Shown: positions 18,358 through 27,508, counted from the first letter of the stretch. The stretch is DNA of 64,000 bases from Methanosarcina sp. DH2 (GCF_020804225.1 NZ_WJBI01000016.1:86175-150174); one strand, 5' to 3'. Made by a program: numbers and translations. The notes: generated from the letters alone by a model not told the origin.

Positions 18358-19540
18358 ATGGTACATTACCTGATTGAATTTAGATTCTATGGTAGTGCAA
18401 AATATGAAATTAAGAAGTTGATAGATGAAATCAATCAGAAGTTTGGATTAAAATCTAAAAGAGCGATTCCTCACATCACTTTGGTAGGTCCATTCAGTAC
18501 AAATGATGAGACAAAATTAATTAGAGATTTTAACCAGTTGTGTTCCAACCACTCTCTAATGGGTTTCGAAGTAAAAGGGTTCAGCACATTTGAGGATAGT
18601 AAAGTTGTATTTCTTGATGTCAACCCAGCAAGAAATGGATGAGTTTAGGTGGAATCTTGCTCAAGCACTTGAACCATATTGCCAGCTTAATCAATTCGAT
18701 CATGAAAGAAGATAAGAGTTTCATACAACGATAGCGATGAAATTATCGAATGACAAATTTGAAGGAATAAGAAAATACGTTGAAAGAAAAAATAGTCTGA
18801 AATTCAAACATAAAATGGTCAGAGCAACTCTTGTGAAAGATCAATTAATACTAAGGGAGTATGACTTTCTTTTAAGGCGGCCATTAAGAAGGGAATTGGC
18901 ACTGGTTAGGGATGTCTATACTCACACATTGCATCTATTAAATGCATATTTTGAAGGTAGTTATAATCCGGGTGAGTATGTAAGCGAGAGAATTGAGATT
19001 CCACAAAGAAGCATGGCTGAGAATATCAAAAGTGTATTTCGAAGATCAAAGGTCTTTGTAACTTCTGATTTACATTTAGATCATGAGAATATTATAAAGT
19101 ATTGCAAAAGACCGTTTCTAGATGCTGCTGATATGAATCAAACACTCGTGCAAAATTGGAATAACACAATTGGTAATAAAGACACTGTTTATTTTTTGGG
19201 AGATTTAGCTTATGGAAAAGAGAGGAGATCAACAGATTATTGGCTAAAACAGCTAAACGGAAATGTTTTTTTCATCAAAGGAAATCATGATGAATCAAAT
19301 GAAATAAAATTTTATGTTAATTTTATCCTTGAATATGCAAATCACAAATTCTTTTTAACACATCGACCTGAGAATGTTCCTTTCAATTGGAATGATTGGG
19401 CTATTTGTGGCCATAACCACAACAATAACCTCCGCAAGTACCCTTTTATTGATAAAGAAAATAAAAGGATAAATATCTCTGTTGAACTGACAAAATATAA
19501 GCCGGTTGACATGGATTATATTATTAAACAAATAAATTAG
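18358..19540 (+). pseudogene. Fused 2H phosphoesterase (2'-5' RNA ligase-like) and calcineurin-like metallophosphoesterase, interrupted
   Basis: The first part (18358-18642) reads as the N-terminal half of a 2H phosphoesterase with the first HxT motif (RAIPHITLVGPF). A +1 shift near 18625 moves the frame to QEMDEFRWNLAQALEPYCQL. An in-frame TAA comes just before the second 2H motif, EFHTTIAM. The frame then runs open from 18737 into a complete metallophosphoesterase domain with VTSDLHLDHENI, FLGDLAYG, FIKGNHDES, LTHRP and CGHNHNN. One ancestral protein of about 390 residues is implied. Substrates would be RNA ends or 2',3'-cyclic phosphates for the 2H part. The 268-residue downstream half (ATG 18737) could still be made as a metallophosphoesterase, though no SD precedes it. 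Confidence 0.8.
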
Positions 19541-19671
19541 TGATGCTTCTCATTAAGGACATTTTTTAATTGAACTAAACCGGTCTTTTGCGCCTAAACT
19601 CAACTTTTTGCCCTGCAAATATCCGATTTTTACTGATTAATAAGGCAAAGTTGCATAAACCTGTTTTCTTT

Positions 19672-19742
19672 AGTGCAGACTTTATTCCCAATCCCCCCCT
19701 TACAGGATAAATTAATTAAGGGAACTCCAGAGCCCTGCATCG
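19672..19742. repeat. Right imperfect direct repeat flanking the phosphoesterase cassette
   Basis: This is the second copy of the repeat at 18212-18285, with an exact 22-base core at 19672-19693 and degenerate similarity beyond it. The layout repeat-gene-repeat suggests insertion or duplication of the cassette next to the old restriction locus. Confidence 0.75.
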
Positions 19743-19835
19743 CCCGAAAAAAACTTATTCTGCATGCAAATTATACGGTTTTCCCGAGAAACATCCGATT
19801 TTGAGCAGTCTGAGGGCAGGGGCATGGACAAAAAA

Positions 19836-19845
19836 TTTAAATATA
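19836..19845 (+). promoter_or_regulatory. Probable TATA promoter for hsp20
   Basis: The sequence tttaaatata, preceded by a run of a, is a good archaeal TATA box. Start of transcription would fall near 19866-19872, giving a leader of roughly 475 bases before the hsp20 start at 20344. Confidence 0.5.
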
Positions 19846-19865
19846 ATGAATACTAACTAGATGTT

Positions 19866-20343
19866 AGTAACTGAGAACCAATAACACCCTCACAGTAACC
19901 ATAATATAGTAACTGTAGGGCAAGACCACCAGTTACCTTCCCAAAGACCCGTAAACAAAAACCTGCGAACAGACTAAAGGTGAACCTGTACCACCTTTAA
20001 AAACGGATTCTCCCCTCCACGAGAAAGAGATGAGAGCCTGGAACTCTCATCTATCCTGCCTGTAAGATATGGACAGAGAAATAAAACAAAAATCTCCACT
20101 CTTAAATCTCCACCCCTGGCAGGGTTTTCACATCTTACAGGCAGCTTCCTACGGAGAAAAAAAGAAGCTGTTCCACACCTCCAGAACCACTTACAGATCA
20201 GATAAGAGTTCAAGTTACAGATCATTAACCAACCGAAGTAAAATATTAGATAAGAAATAATACAAAACCAGGGAGATTCGAAAAGATTCCAGCAGAACTG
20301 GGATCTGAGGATTCCCCGGAGTCAAGTAAGGAGGAATTTGTAC
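19866..20343 (+). ncRNA. Long, strongly paired 5' leader (or small RNA) before hsp20
   Basis: No credible gene lies here, but paired segments are clear. gatgagag at 20029-20036 pairs perfectly with ctctcatc at 20044-20051. A 13-base perfect stem is formed by 20056-20068 (ctgcctgtaagat) and 20132-20144. A weaker gtaactg/cagttac pair lies at about 19914-19938. Within the large loop, aaatctccac occurs twice. The unit lies between a TATA box and the SD of a heat-shock gene, so it may be a temperature-responsive leader or a separate small RNA. A 63-codon frame at 20069-20260 has no SD and reads as random sequence. Confidence 0.45.
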
Positions 20344-20802
20344 ATGAAACTGCCAGTAAAGAGACCGTCCCGTGACATGCAGAGCTGGGACCCGTTTGAT
20401 GAGATAAGAAGGATGCAGGAATATATGGAACAGATGATGAGGGCATTTCCTGCACTGGAAAACAGGTATATGGGCGAGACTTTATCCCCGCTGACAGATG
20501 TTGCGGAAGAAGATAGTAAAGTAATTGTTACAACCGACCTGCCGGGCATTGACAGAGAAAATGTAGAGCTGAGCCTGAAGGAGAACTTCCTTGTTATCAG
20601 TGCATCTAAAGGAAAGGAAGAGGAGACAGAAAAGGAAGGCTATCTCAGAAAAGAGAGGTCTTTAATGCGTTATTACCGTGAAATTCCACTTCCGGAAGGT
20701 GTAACCGAAGAAGGAGCAACTGCCCAGCTCAAGAACGGCGTTTTAACAGTCACCCTACCAAAAACAAAATTCGTGGCCGGAAAAAAGATCTTGATCGAAT
20801 GA
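20344..20802 (+). CDS. hsp20: Small heat-shock protein (Hsp20/alpha-crystallin)
   Basis: ATP-independent chaperone that forms large oligomers and holds unfolded proteins. The 152-residue chain has an N-terminal arm with WDPFDEIRRMQEYMEQMM, an alpha-crystallin domain from about residue 45 (LSPLTDVAEEDSKVIVTTDL) to 140, with the PGIDRENVELSLKENFL and LKNGVLTVTLPK signatures, and a C-terminal ILI motif (KKILIE) used in oligomer contacts. ATG 20344 fits the strong aaggagg nine bases upstream; a TTG at 20338 is too close. The long structured leader may control it. Confidence 0.94.
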   Translation: MKLPVKRPSRDMQSWDPFDEIRRMQEYMEQMMRAFPALENRYMGETLSPLTDVAEEDSKVIVTTDLPGIDRENVELSLKENFLVISASKGKEEETEKEGYLRKERSLMRYYREIPLPEGVTEEGATAQLKNGVLTVTLPKTKFVAGKKILIE

Positions 20803-21467
20803 TCGGGATGCTACCATAGCCAGATTCACCGCTAAGAAAATTTCTGCCTTACTCACACAAAACGATGAAAACAATAAAACCAGCAAAACCGATAAAACCT
20901 ACACCGATAGAGCCTATAAAGCCACAAAAACCAGGTTTGCCGACAGGACCTGCAGGTTATCAAGCCTGCAGGCAAACCTTCCTTGCCAATCCATTAAATG
21001 TAAGTCCAGAGCTATATTCGAGTCCATTTAACTAAACCGCGAATCATCAAGCAAAAGTAAAATTCACTGAAAAATTCCTTCATTATAAAGACACCTTCCC
21101 TCAACCAATGTTCATCTCCGTTTTTTCGTTAACTTATTTTTCACTAACTTATTTTTCACTAACTCATTTTTCACTAACTCATTTTCACTAACTCATTTTC
21201 ACTAACTCATTTTCACTAACTCATTTTCACTAACCCATTTTTCATAAGATTTTTCATAAAATTTTCTATTTTTTAATGCAGCCCTGGAAAACCTGGAAAA
21301 GAGTAACGCCTTTTTGGAATTTATTAAGAATCTAAAAAGTGGAGCAAGGGACTGGATATCGAGAAGAGGTTCTTAAGAGGGAATCAGGAAAGCCAGATAC
21401 CGGCTTGAAAACAGTAGGTATCGGGAAAAGAAATTAAGGTTCTTCCCGGACGTTCGTCCTCAGAGGC
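20803..21467. other. Intergenic region with nested palindromes and a tandem repeat
   Basis: After hsp20 a two-level hairpin is seen: outer arms aggtttgc (20933-20940) and gcaaacct (20972-20979), inner arms cctgcagg at 20949-20956 and 20965-20972. It could form a terminator-like RNA or a protein site. Further on is a tandem repeat (21120-21245). No gene is supported. Confidence 0.6.
21120..21245. repeat. 14-bp tandem repeat, about 8 copies
   Basis: The unit is actaactcatttt(t)c, with the first copies reading gttaacttatttttc. Unit lengths alternate between 14 and 15 bases by one t. Lies between hsp20 and the convergent MFS gene. Confidence 0.85.
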
Positions 21468-22703
21468 TTATGCAGCTTCCCGACTTTGGTTACCTTCTGG
21501 CTCTTCTACTTTTTTGATCACCAGAAAGCCTGCCAGAAGCATCAGCAGGGCGCAGGCGTAAAAGGGCGTTACAAAGGTCACATATCCCGCAAGAAAGCCT
21601 CCGAAGATAGGGCCAAAAGCCATTCCTGCTGCCTGTGCAGTTGTTATTATGCTGAGCCTTGAGCTTAAGGAAGCCCCGTCCGAGAGGTCAGCTGCAAGCG
21701 CCATTGCAGGCGTGTCTATTGAGGCTACAAGAAGCCCCTGAAAAGCCCTGAAAAAAATAAGCTGGCTTATACTTGTGATGTAACCCATCCCGACAACCAG
21801 AGGAACGCTCAGGAAAAGACCGCCGACAATCAGTTTTTTCCTGCCAATCCTATCCGAAAGGCTGCCGAGAGGAGCCTGGAAAAGCAGCCTTGCGAAAATG
21901 TAGGCTGAGACAGCAACTCCAAGGGAAAGCTCGGATGCTTCGAGCCGGACTTCATATTCAGGAATAAGGGCAACAACCATCATTATCCCGACCATCATCA
22001 TTAGCATGGCGCCTGCAAGGGAATAAACTGAAGCGTAGCTTTTTTTTCCTCCTTTTTTTTCGGGAACTGGCTCATGAGGGCGTTTAGTTTCTTTTACAAA
22101 AAAACTCACAAGAACCAGGCTTACCACCCCGAGAAGGGCGCAGGCATAAAACCCGGCATCAAAACCCCAGTACCTGGCTATTGCTCCCCCTATAACGGGC
22201 CCGAGGCCGAATCCGACACCCCTGATAGTTGTGTAGACTCCCACGGCTTTTCCCCGGGTCTCGGAGGTTGAGATGTGTGTAACCATTGCGATAACTGCAG
22301 GTATGGTTGCCCCTACGGTAATTCCCTGGAGCAGCCGGATAAAGAGAAGCTGCTCATAGTTTGTTACCTGCGAATAAAAGAAAGAAAAGAAGGTATATCC
22401 AATCAGCCCAAAAAGGATGAAAGGTCTCCTGCAATCAAGCCTGTCCGAGAGCCTGCCCATAAGAGGCTGAGTAAAGGCACTGAAGAGTCCGAAAACCGTC
22501 ATTACAAGTCCTGCCCGGGCAACAAGCGGAAGCCCGGAAAAAAAGGATGCCCCAAGGTCAGAGATGTATAAAGGAATCAAGGCAACGAGCATCCCTGAAC
22601 CAAGATCTTCGAAAAACCTCGAAAGGGAGAGGACATAGAGTTCAGGATTAATATTACCAAAAGATCCCGGAAGCGCGTTTTTCTGCAGGTTACAGGTATT
22701 CAT
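21468..22703 (-). CDS. Major facilitator superfamily transporter
   Basis: A 411-residue integral membrane protein with about 12 hydrophobic helices, typical of MFS drug or metabolite efflux proteins. Motif A appears in both halves: GRLSDRLDCRRPF at about 84-96 and GSLSDRIGRKKLIVGG near 280-295. The inner loop at about 207-225 is basic (KETKRPHEPVPEKKGGKK). Start is ATG 22703 (MNTCNLQKNALPG). It is a single gene convergent with hsp20. Substrate cannot be inferred. Confidence 0.88.
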   Translation of the reverse strand: MNTCNLQKNALPGSFGNINPELYVLSLSRFFEDLGSGMLVALIPLYISDLGASFFSGLPLVARAGLVMTVFGLFSAFTQPLMGRLSDRLDCRRPFILFGLIGYTFFSFFYSQVTNYEQLLFIRLLQGITVGATIPAVIAMVTHISTSETRGKAVGVYTTIRGVGFGLGPVIGGAIARYWGFDAGFYACALLGVVSLVLVSFFVKETKRPHEPVPEKKGGKKSYASVYSLAGAMLMMMVGIMMVVALIPEYEVRLEASELSLGVAVSAYIFARLLFQAPLGSLSDRIGRKKLIVGGLFLSVPLVVGMGYITSISQLIFFRAFQGLLVASIDTPAMALAADLSDGASLSSRLSIITTAQAAGMAFGPIFGGFLAGYVTFVTPFYACALLMLLAGFLVIKKVEEPEGNQSREAA

Positions 22704-22972
22704 GTTTGCTCAACTTAACTTAAAAGTGAGTGATATCCAAAAAAAGTGATATCCAAAAATAACAAATATCTTACAATATAAAACAGTGTTGAAATCGTTC
22801 TGCTCGAACGCAAGGAAGAGAATATAAAAATAAGTGGTAAATGGGGGAAATATTTCATTTAACCTTACAGAAGATGGTTTTCAATCCACATTATGTAAAG
22901 TGCCTCCGCCAGCCTGTCTGGAAAGCCGTCGGAAGAAAAAAGAAATCAGAAAAGAAATAAAAGTAAAAGAAC

Positions 22973-23572
22973 TCAAAACTTTTCTTCTATGACTTCGCCC
23001 CCAGGCTCCTTTTCCTTGAAAATCTGTCCTTCGAAACAATAGACCTCTGCTCCTTTAACCCAGGCATCAGGAGAAAGGCCGGCTTTCATACATGTATGGC
23101 TCAGGAAATCTATAGAATCCATTTTGTTCTCAGGAGCGACCTGGGGGAGCAGCAGTCCCTGGCAGTAGCCCTGTTTTACAATGAGCCCGTGCTTGCCGAT
23201 CTCTACCTTATCCGGAAGGTCTTTTGGAGATGCATTGATTTTTTCGGGTTGAGTAAGGATCGTAACCTCAACAGTTATGCTGTCCAGCTCTTCCTCCTCA
23301 ACAGGTGGAAAGCGCGGGTCACGGGTTGCCGCAGAGACCGCGGAGTCCAGAATTGCTTCTTTAAGAGTTGAGTCAGGGTAAGGATGGCCTATACAGCCTC
23401 TTAATAGCCCATCTTCGGTCAATGTGACAAAAACGCCTCTATTTTCCCCAAAAACAGGAGGAAGGTCAATTTCTTCTGCCTGATGATGTGGAAGCACTTC
23501 CCCCAAGATAAATGATTCAATGGTTTTCCTTGCAAGCTTGACTGCAGCCCTGCCTTCTGTTTCTGTAAGCAT
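22973..23572 (-). CDS. AMMECR1-domain protein
   Basis: A 199-residue cytosolic protein of the AMMECR1 family, widespread in archaea and eukaryotes and without an established function, though a nucleotide or RNA role has been proposed. The hallmark motif [12 protein letters not shown] is at about 68-79, and the C-terminal part has [17 protein letters not shown] 23572 ([16 protein letters not shown]) is preferred because an aggtg lies 11 bases upstream; ATG 23599 would add nine residues but lacks an SD. The gene is alone; atttaatctgttc is repeated three times in its upstream region. Confidence 0.88.
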   Translation of the reverse strand: MLTETEGRAAVKLARKTIESFILGEVLPHHQAEEIDLPPVFGENRGVFVTLTEDGLLRGCIGHPYPDSTLKEAILDSAVSAATRDPRFPPVEEEELDSITVEVTILTQPEKINASPKDLPDKVEIGKHGLIVKQGYCQGLLLPQVAPENKMDSIDFLSHTCMKAGLSPDAWVKGAEVYCFEGQIFKEKEPGGEVIEEKF

Positions 23573-23599
23573 GCCTAAACCAACACCTGTAAACTGCAT

Positions 23600-23975
23600 T
23601 TAATCTGTTCATTTAATCTGTTCATTTAATCTGTTAATTATATGTTTAAGCTGTAAATACCAGCCAGTAATAACCTATGCTTAGTATGATGGTATGTCCG
23701 GAAACTGGTATAACAGTATGTTATTGGCGCTGGTTAAAGTACATTTCTGGTATTGCCTGAAGTCTTGAAAAGGTAAAGAGGAATGAAAAATGGATTGGAG
23801 AATAAATTAGAAAAAGAATGAAGAGAAATTGAAAAAAGAATAGAAAAAGATTAAAAAAATAATAGCAGAAAAGTAGAGGAAAAATAAATTAATTGAAATA
23901 AAAATAAGGAAATTCCTGCAGAAAATACCAGACAGAAATCCGTTCTTATTGCCGGAACTCGCAGGAAAAAAACCC
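23600..23975. other. Intergenic region, no gene seen
   Basis: Contains three copies of taatctgttcatt at about 23600-23640 and a long a/g-rich stretch of aaaaagaat words at 23780-23900. The latter, read on the minus strand, is t-rich and could serve in terminating pgk transcription. Confidence 0.45.
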
Positions 23976-25214
23976 TTAAAGCTTTTTAGCTTCCTGATAT
24001 TTTTTGTAGGCAGCCTTCAGAGCCTCGACTCCGGGCAGCTTTTCTCCTGCAAGGTAATCAATACAGGCTCCTCCACCTGTGCTGATATGAGAGAAGCGAT
24101 GTTCAAGGCCGAGGTGTGCAACCTCAACTGAAATATGCCCACCGCCTATGATCGAAAAATCGGATTTAATGGCAGCTTTTATAATTTCATGAGTACCAAG
24201 GGCAAAATCGTCAATTTCGGAAACTCCGGCAGGACCATTCAGGACAACAGTTTTGGAATTCTGGATTTCGTTAGTATAATTGACGATGGTTTCGAGCCCT
24301 ATATCGTTAATGGGTAGAGAATCGGAATTAAGCTCAGAGATAGGTACTTCGACCCGTTTTTTGTTATCGTTTAAAGCTACATCCTTTGGAAGGCCAATTT
24401 TATCTTTGAACTTCGCAAGCAAGCCTCTTGCCCTTTCGATCTGGTTCTCATATCCCTGAGACTTGATGAAATCCATGCTGGCCTTTCCGATGTCTACTCC
24501 CGACGCAGCAAGAGCAACATTTGCAACCACACCCGTAAGGAGTACCCTGTCAGCCCCTCCATTTGTGAGAACGTTTTCGGTAACCCTAAGGGAATCATCC
24601 ACCTTTGCCCCACCCAGCACAAAAACGCTTGGTCTTTCCCCTCCTTTGACCCCTATGTCGAGAGATATAAGCTCTTTTTCCATTACCCTTCCGGCTCCCG
24701 AAGGAAGGATCTCGGTAAAACCTACAACAGAAAGGTGAGACCTGTGAGATACTGCAAATGCATCGTTCAGGAAAATATCGACAAAAGGTGACAGTTTTTT
24801 AACCAGATAGGTATTGGCCTGCTCTGCTGGTGTTCTCTCAATGCTTTCTTCCGAATAAAATCGGACATTTTCGAGCATGATAACATCCCCATCCTCCATA
24901 GAGGCAATCTGGGTTTTTGCAAATGTCCCGAAAATATCATCCACGTAAGTAACTTGCCTGCCCAGATACCTGGACAGCAGGTGGGCGTGAGGTTTCATTA
25001 TAGTGAAATCGTTTTTTCCGGGCCTGCTCTGGTGCGCAAGCAGAACGACTTTTGCGCTCTCAAGGTCTTTTAAGGTCGCAATGTGGCTCCTGATCCTCAT
25101 ATCATCCAGAATGTGGCCCTGGGTGTCCATAGGAGAGTTCATATCGACCCTTACAAGAATCGTCTTTCCGCGTATGTCAAAATCATCGATCGTAAGAAAG
25201 TTTCTGGAAGTCAT
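23976..25214 (-). CDS. pgk: Phosphoglycerate kinase
   Basis: Glycolytic/gluconeogenic enzyme that interconverts 1,3-bisphosphoglycerate and 3-phosphoglycerate with ADP/ATP. About 412 residues, as is usual for archaeal PGK. Marks include RGKTILVRVDMNSPM at about 11-25, LLAHQSRPGKNDF near 57-69, the VVLNGPAGVSEIDDF loop near 325 and the nucleotide-binding GGGHISVEVAHLG near 365. ATG 25214 (MTSRNFLTI) is preferred over GTG 25226, because the TATA box at 25241-25250 puts the transcript start at about 25215-25220, giving an almost leaderless mRNA. Confidence 0.95.
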   Translation of the reverse strand: MTSRNFLTIDDFDIRGKTILVRVDMNSPMDTQGHILDDMRIRSHIATLKDLESAKVVLLAHQSRPGKNDFTIMKPHAHLLSRYLGRQVTYVDDIFGTFAKTQIASMEDGDVIMLENVRFYSEESIERTPAEQANTYLVKKLSPFVDIFLNDAFAVSHRSHLSVVGFTEILPSGAGRVMEKELISLDIGVKGGERPSVFVLGGAKVDDSLRVTENVLTNGGADRVLLTGVVANVALAASGVDIGKASMDFIKSQGYENQIERARGLLAKFKDKIGLPKDVALNDNKKRVEVPISELNSDSLPINDIGLETIVNYTNEIQNSKTVVLNGPAGVSEIDDFALGTHEIIKAAIKSDFSIIGGGHISVEVAHLGLEHRFSHISTGGGACIDYLAGEKLPGVEALKAAYKKYQEAKKL

Positions 25215-25240
25215 TACCCTCAGCACACCTGTAACAAGAT

Positions 25241-25250
25241 TTTATATATA
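25241..25250 (-). promoter_or_regulatory. TATA promoter of pgk
   Basis: On the minus strand the sequence is tatatataaa followed by about 25 bases to the pgk start region. The predicted transcript start coincides with the start codon, which suggests leaderless translation. Confidence 0.55.
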
Positions 25251-25526
25251 TCAGAGAATAAAGCTTAAAATATAAAATTTTAGAGAATCTTATCCTTTCA
25301 GTATTGGTTATCTTTGTCATGGAATTTTTTCCATAAATAAGTTTGTTCTGGTTTGCATGTTAAGAGATGGATTACTATTTTTATATGAAAAACAAGAAAA
25401 AAAAGGCAATTAATGTAAAAGAAGAAAACAACTATACAAGAGTAAAAGGCAGCTAGCATTAGAATAAAAAATGTACTGATTCAGTGCCAGTTTTAGGAAA
25501 AAGATGTAATCTCAGGATAAGGAAAA
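25251..25526. other. Divergent intergenic region, no gene seen
   Basis: AT-rich DNA between divergent pgk and the uracil-DNA glycosylase gene, with no reading frame of interest. Promoters for both sides must lie here. Confidence 0.45.
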
Positions 25527-26138
25527 ATGAAGGAGCTAAAAGATATGGCAGCAGAAGAGGAGAATTGCGGAAACCTTGAAGAAAGAGTTCGAAAATTGGT
25601 GGAAGCCGGATATGAGACTGTCACAAGGGAGGCAATAGCCTGCATACGATGCCCTCTCCATAAAAGTGCAATTAAAAGAGTAGTAGGAAAAGGGTCCTGC
25701 AATCCGAAAGTGTTCTTTATAGGAGAAGCTCCGGGAGAATCCGAAAACAAATCAGGGATTCCCTTCTATGGAAGGGCAGGAAAGCAGCTGGACAAAATGG
25801 TCGAGTATATGGAGCTCTCAAAAGAAGATTGGTTCGTAACAAATACTGTCAAATGCCATCCTCCTGAAAACAGAAAACCGAGAGTGCATGAGATTGAATG
25901 CTGCAAACCCTTCCTTACTGCCCAGATAACCCTGCTTAACCCTAAAATCATAATCCTCCTTGGTAACACAGCTGAAAAGTCATTCTGCCCGGAAAGAAAA
26001 CTGGAATGGGGCGTTCCTGTAGAACAAGAAGGAAGAACAATTCTGAAACTCTACCACCCTGCAGCGCTGATTTATACGTCTTCGAAAATAGAAGTCCAGA
26101 AGGCTTTTATAGACAAAAACAGGGAGCTGTGGCAGTAA
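25527..26138 (+). CDS. Uracil-DNA glycosylase, family 4 (4Fe-4S)
   Basis: Removes uracil from DNA in base-excision repair. The 203-residue protein has the family-4 layout: CIRCPLHKSA near 38-47 with two cluster cysteines, the active-site loop FIGEAPGESENKSGIPFYGR at about 68-87, VKCHPPENRKP near 110 with the third cysteine, ECCKPFL near 128 with the fourth, and the HPAALIY motif near 175. ATG 25527 follows aaggaa. Single gene, divergent from pgk. Assignment is confident. Confidence 0.93.
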   Translation: MKELKDMAAEEENCGNLEERVRKLVEAGYETVTREAIACIRCPLHKSAIKRVVGKGSCNPKVFFIGEAPGESENKSGIPFYGRAGKQLDKMVEYMELSKEDWFVTNTVKCHPPENRKPRVHEIECCKPFLTAQITLLNPKIIILLGNTAEKSFCPERKLEWGVPVEQEGRTILKLYHPAALIYTSSKIEVQKAFIDKNRELWQ

Positions 26139-26328
26139 AAAGTAAAAATCCGATAACCAGGAGAGATAAAACCGGGCAGAAAAAGATTCGGAAGGAGCAG
26201 CGACCGGAAGCTGTAAAAAGGCTATTGTTCATAAAATATAAATAAAACGATCCAGCTATTATTATTTGAATTCGTTTATATTCGGATTTGTTTTATAATT
26301 GTTTTATAACTCTCTGGGGAGGGATAGT

Positions 26329-26625
26329 ATGGCAATGGTAAAAATGACACCTGATATGTTTTCGTGTTCGGATGAAGAGGGAAACCTGTACATCGAAGTC
26401 GATATGGTTGGGGTAAAGAAAGAGAATATCGAATTGAAAATGGTCGAGGACGGCTTTTTTGTAAGAGCAAAAAGAGAAGAAACCGGACTTGAATATGCTG
26501 GAACTTACGCATTCTGCTGCGGGGTAATCCCTGAAAAGGCTATTGCAAGATATACTGATGGGAAACTCTATGTGAAGGTGCCTTACAGGGAAGCTACAGA
26601 AACAGTTGATGTTGAAATTCAGTAA
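26329..26625 (+). CDS. Small heat-shock protein-like, short form
   Basis: A 98-residue alpha-crystallin-type chaperone domain with almost no N-terminal arm. It shows LYIEVDMVGVKKENIELKMV near 21-40 and KAIARYTDGKLYVKVPYR near 70-87, the usual strand pattern of Hsp20. It ends VDVEIQ without a clear IXI tail, and it carries unusual paired cysteines (FCCG). Start ATG 26329 follows ggggaggg. Such short Hsp20 relatives may form dimers rather than large shells. Not identical to the longer hsp20 at 20344. Confidence 0.82.
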   Translation: MAMVKMTPDMFSCSDEEGNLYIEVDMVGVKKENIELKMVEDGFFVRAKREETGLEYAGTYAFCCGVIPEKAIARYTDGKLYVKVPYREATETVDVEIQ

Positions 26626-26770
26626 AATCCTGTAATTGAACAGGACCAGTGAAATCCTGTAATTGAACAGGAGTACGGGACTGACAATTGTCATAACTAT
26701 GAGCATCAGGAAACTATGGAATAAGAAATCCAACTTTCGAATTCAGAAAGTCTGACAAGATGGAGAAAAT

Positions 26771-26965
26771 ATGCATCCAGTAATTGATTATCACAGATGT
26801 AACGGAGCTCTCGCCTGCTATGAAGTCTGCCCTGCAGAAGTTTTTGATATCGACGAAATAGATCAGGTAAAGAAAGCAGTTGTAGCTCGCCCGGAGAATT
26901 GCATAGAGTGCGAACAATGTATGGAAGCCTGTCCGGCAGATGCTATCGAACTTGTTGAGGACTGA
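26771..26965 (+). CDS. Small ferredoxin-like protein (2 x Fe-S), copy A
   Basis: A 64-residue electron carrier. The second cluster motif is complete (CIECEQCMEACP). The first reads CNGALACYEVCP, in which the second cysteine of the usual CxxCxxCxxxCP pattern is replaced by alanine, so that cluster may be 3Fe-4S or lack one ligand. The outer region RPENC and PADAIEL follow the normal ferredoxin fold. ATG 26771 has ggag upstream. A close paralogue follows 140 bp downstream. Confidence 0.88.
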   Translation: MHPVIDYHRCNGALACYEVCPAEVFDIDEIDQVKKAVVARPENCIECEQCMEACPADAIELVED

Positions 26966-27105
26966 GTTCAAAGTCCTCTGTCAGTATCGCCCGGAGTAAA
27001 GGAGTGGAGTAACCGGTTAAGTCCCGGAGATTCAAAAAAACAAACTAAAATTTCAGAAAGAAGTAGAAACTCCAGAAACAAATCAGAACTCCGGGAGAGG
27101 TAAAA

Positions 27106-27300
27106 ATGCATCCCAGAATTGACTATAAGAAATGTGTTGGTTCACTTGAATGCTATGACATCTGTCCTGTAGACGTGTTTGACGCTGAAGAGATAGAAGA
27201 AGGAAAAAGGGCAGTAGTAGCACGTCCTGAGGACTGCGTAGAGTGCGAGCTGTGTGTACAGGTATGCCCGACAGATGCAATAAAGATGATAGAGGATTAA
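27106..27300 (+). CDS. Small ferredoxin-like protein (2 x Fe-S), copy B
   Basis: A 64-residue paralogue of the gene at 26771, clearly from a tandem duplication: MHPRIDYKKCVGSLECYDIC against MHPVIDYHRCNGALACYEVC. The first motif again lacks the second cysteine, here replaced by serine, while the second motif (CVECELCVQVCP) is complete. The conserved loss in both copies suggests it is functional rather than random. SD gggagagg precedes ATG 27106. Confidence 0.88.
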   Translation: MHPRIDYKKCVGSLECYDICPVDVFDAEEIEEGKRAVVARPEDCVECELCVQVCPTDAIKMIED

Positions 27301-27508
27301 ATAGGCAAGAGAAACAAAGACGGAATTATATCGAAAAATATCAGTATATACCCAAAAAATTGGTTAAAAAGTCTATAAGAAAGTCAATTAAAGAACTCTT
27401 CAGTGAATTCCTTTTTTAGTTTCCGGAATAAGCAGCCATTGATTTCAAATTTTTATTATTTTCAAGAGTTATTTTTAAGGTTCTTTTGAAATTCGGAGAA
27501 AGAAAAAG

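Noticed and set aside
20069..20260. 63-codon frame in the hsp20 leader
   Set aside because: No SD, unrelated to known proteins, and it spans the paired RNA stems.
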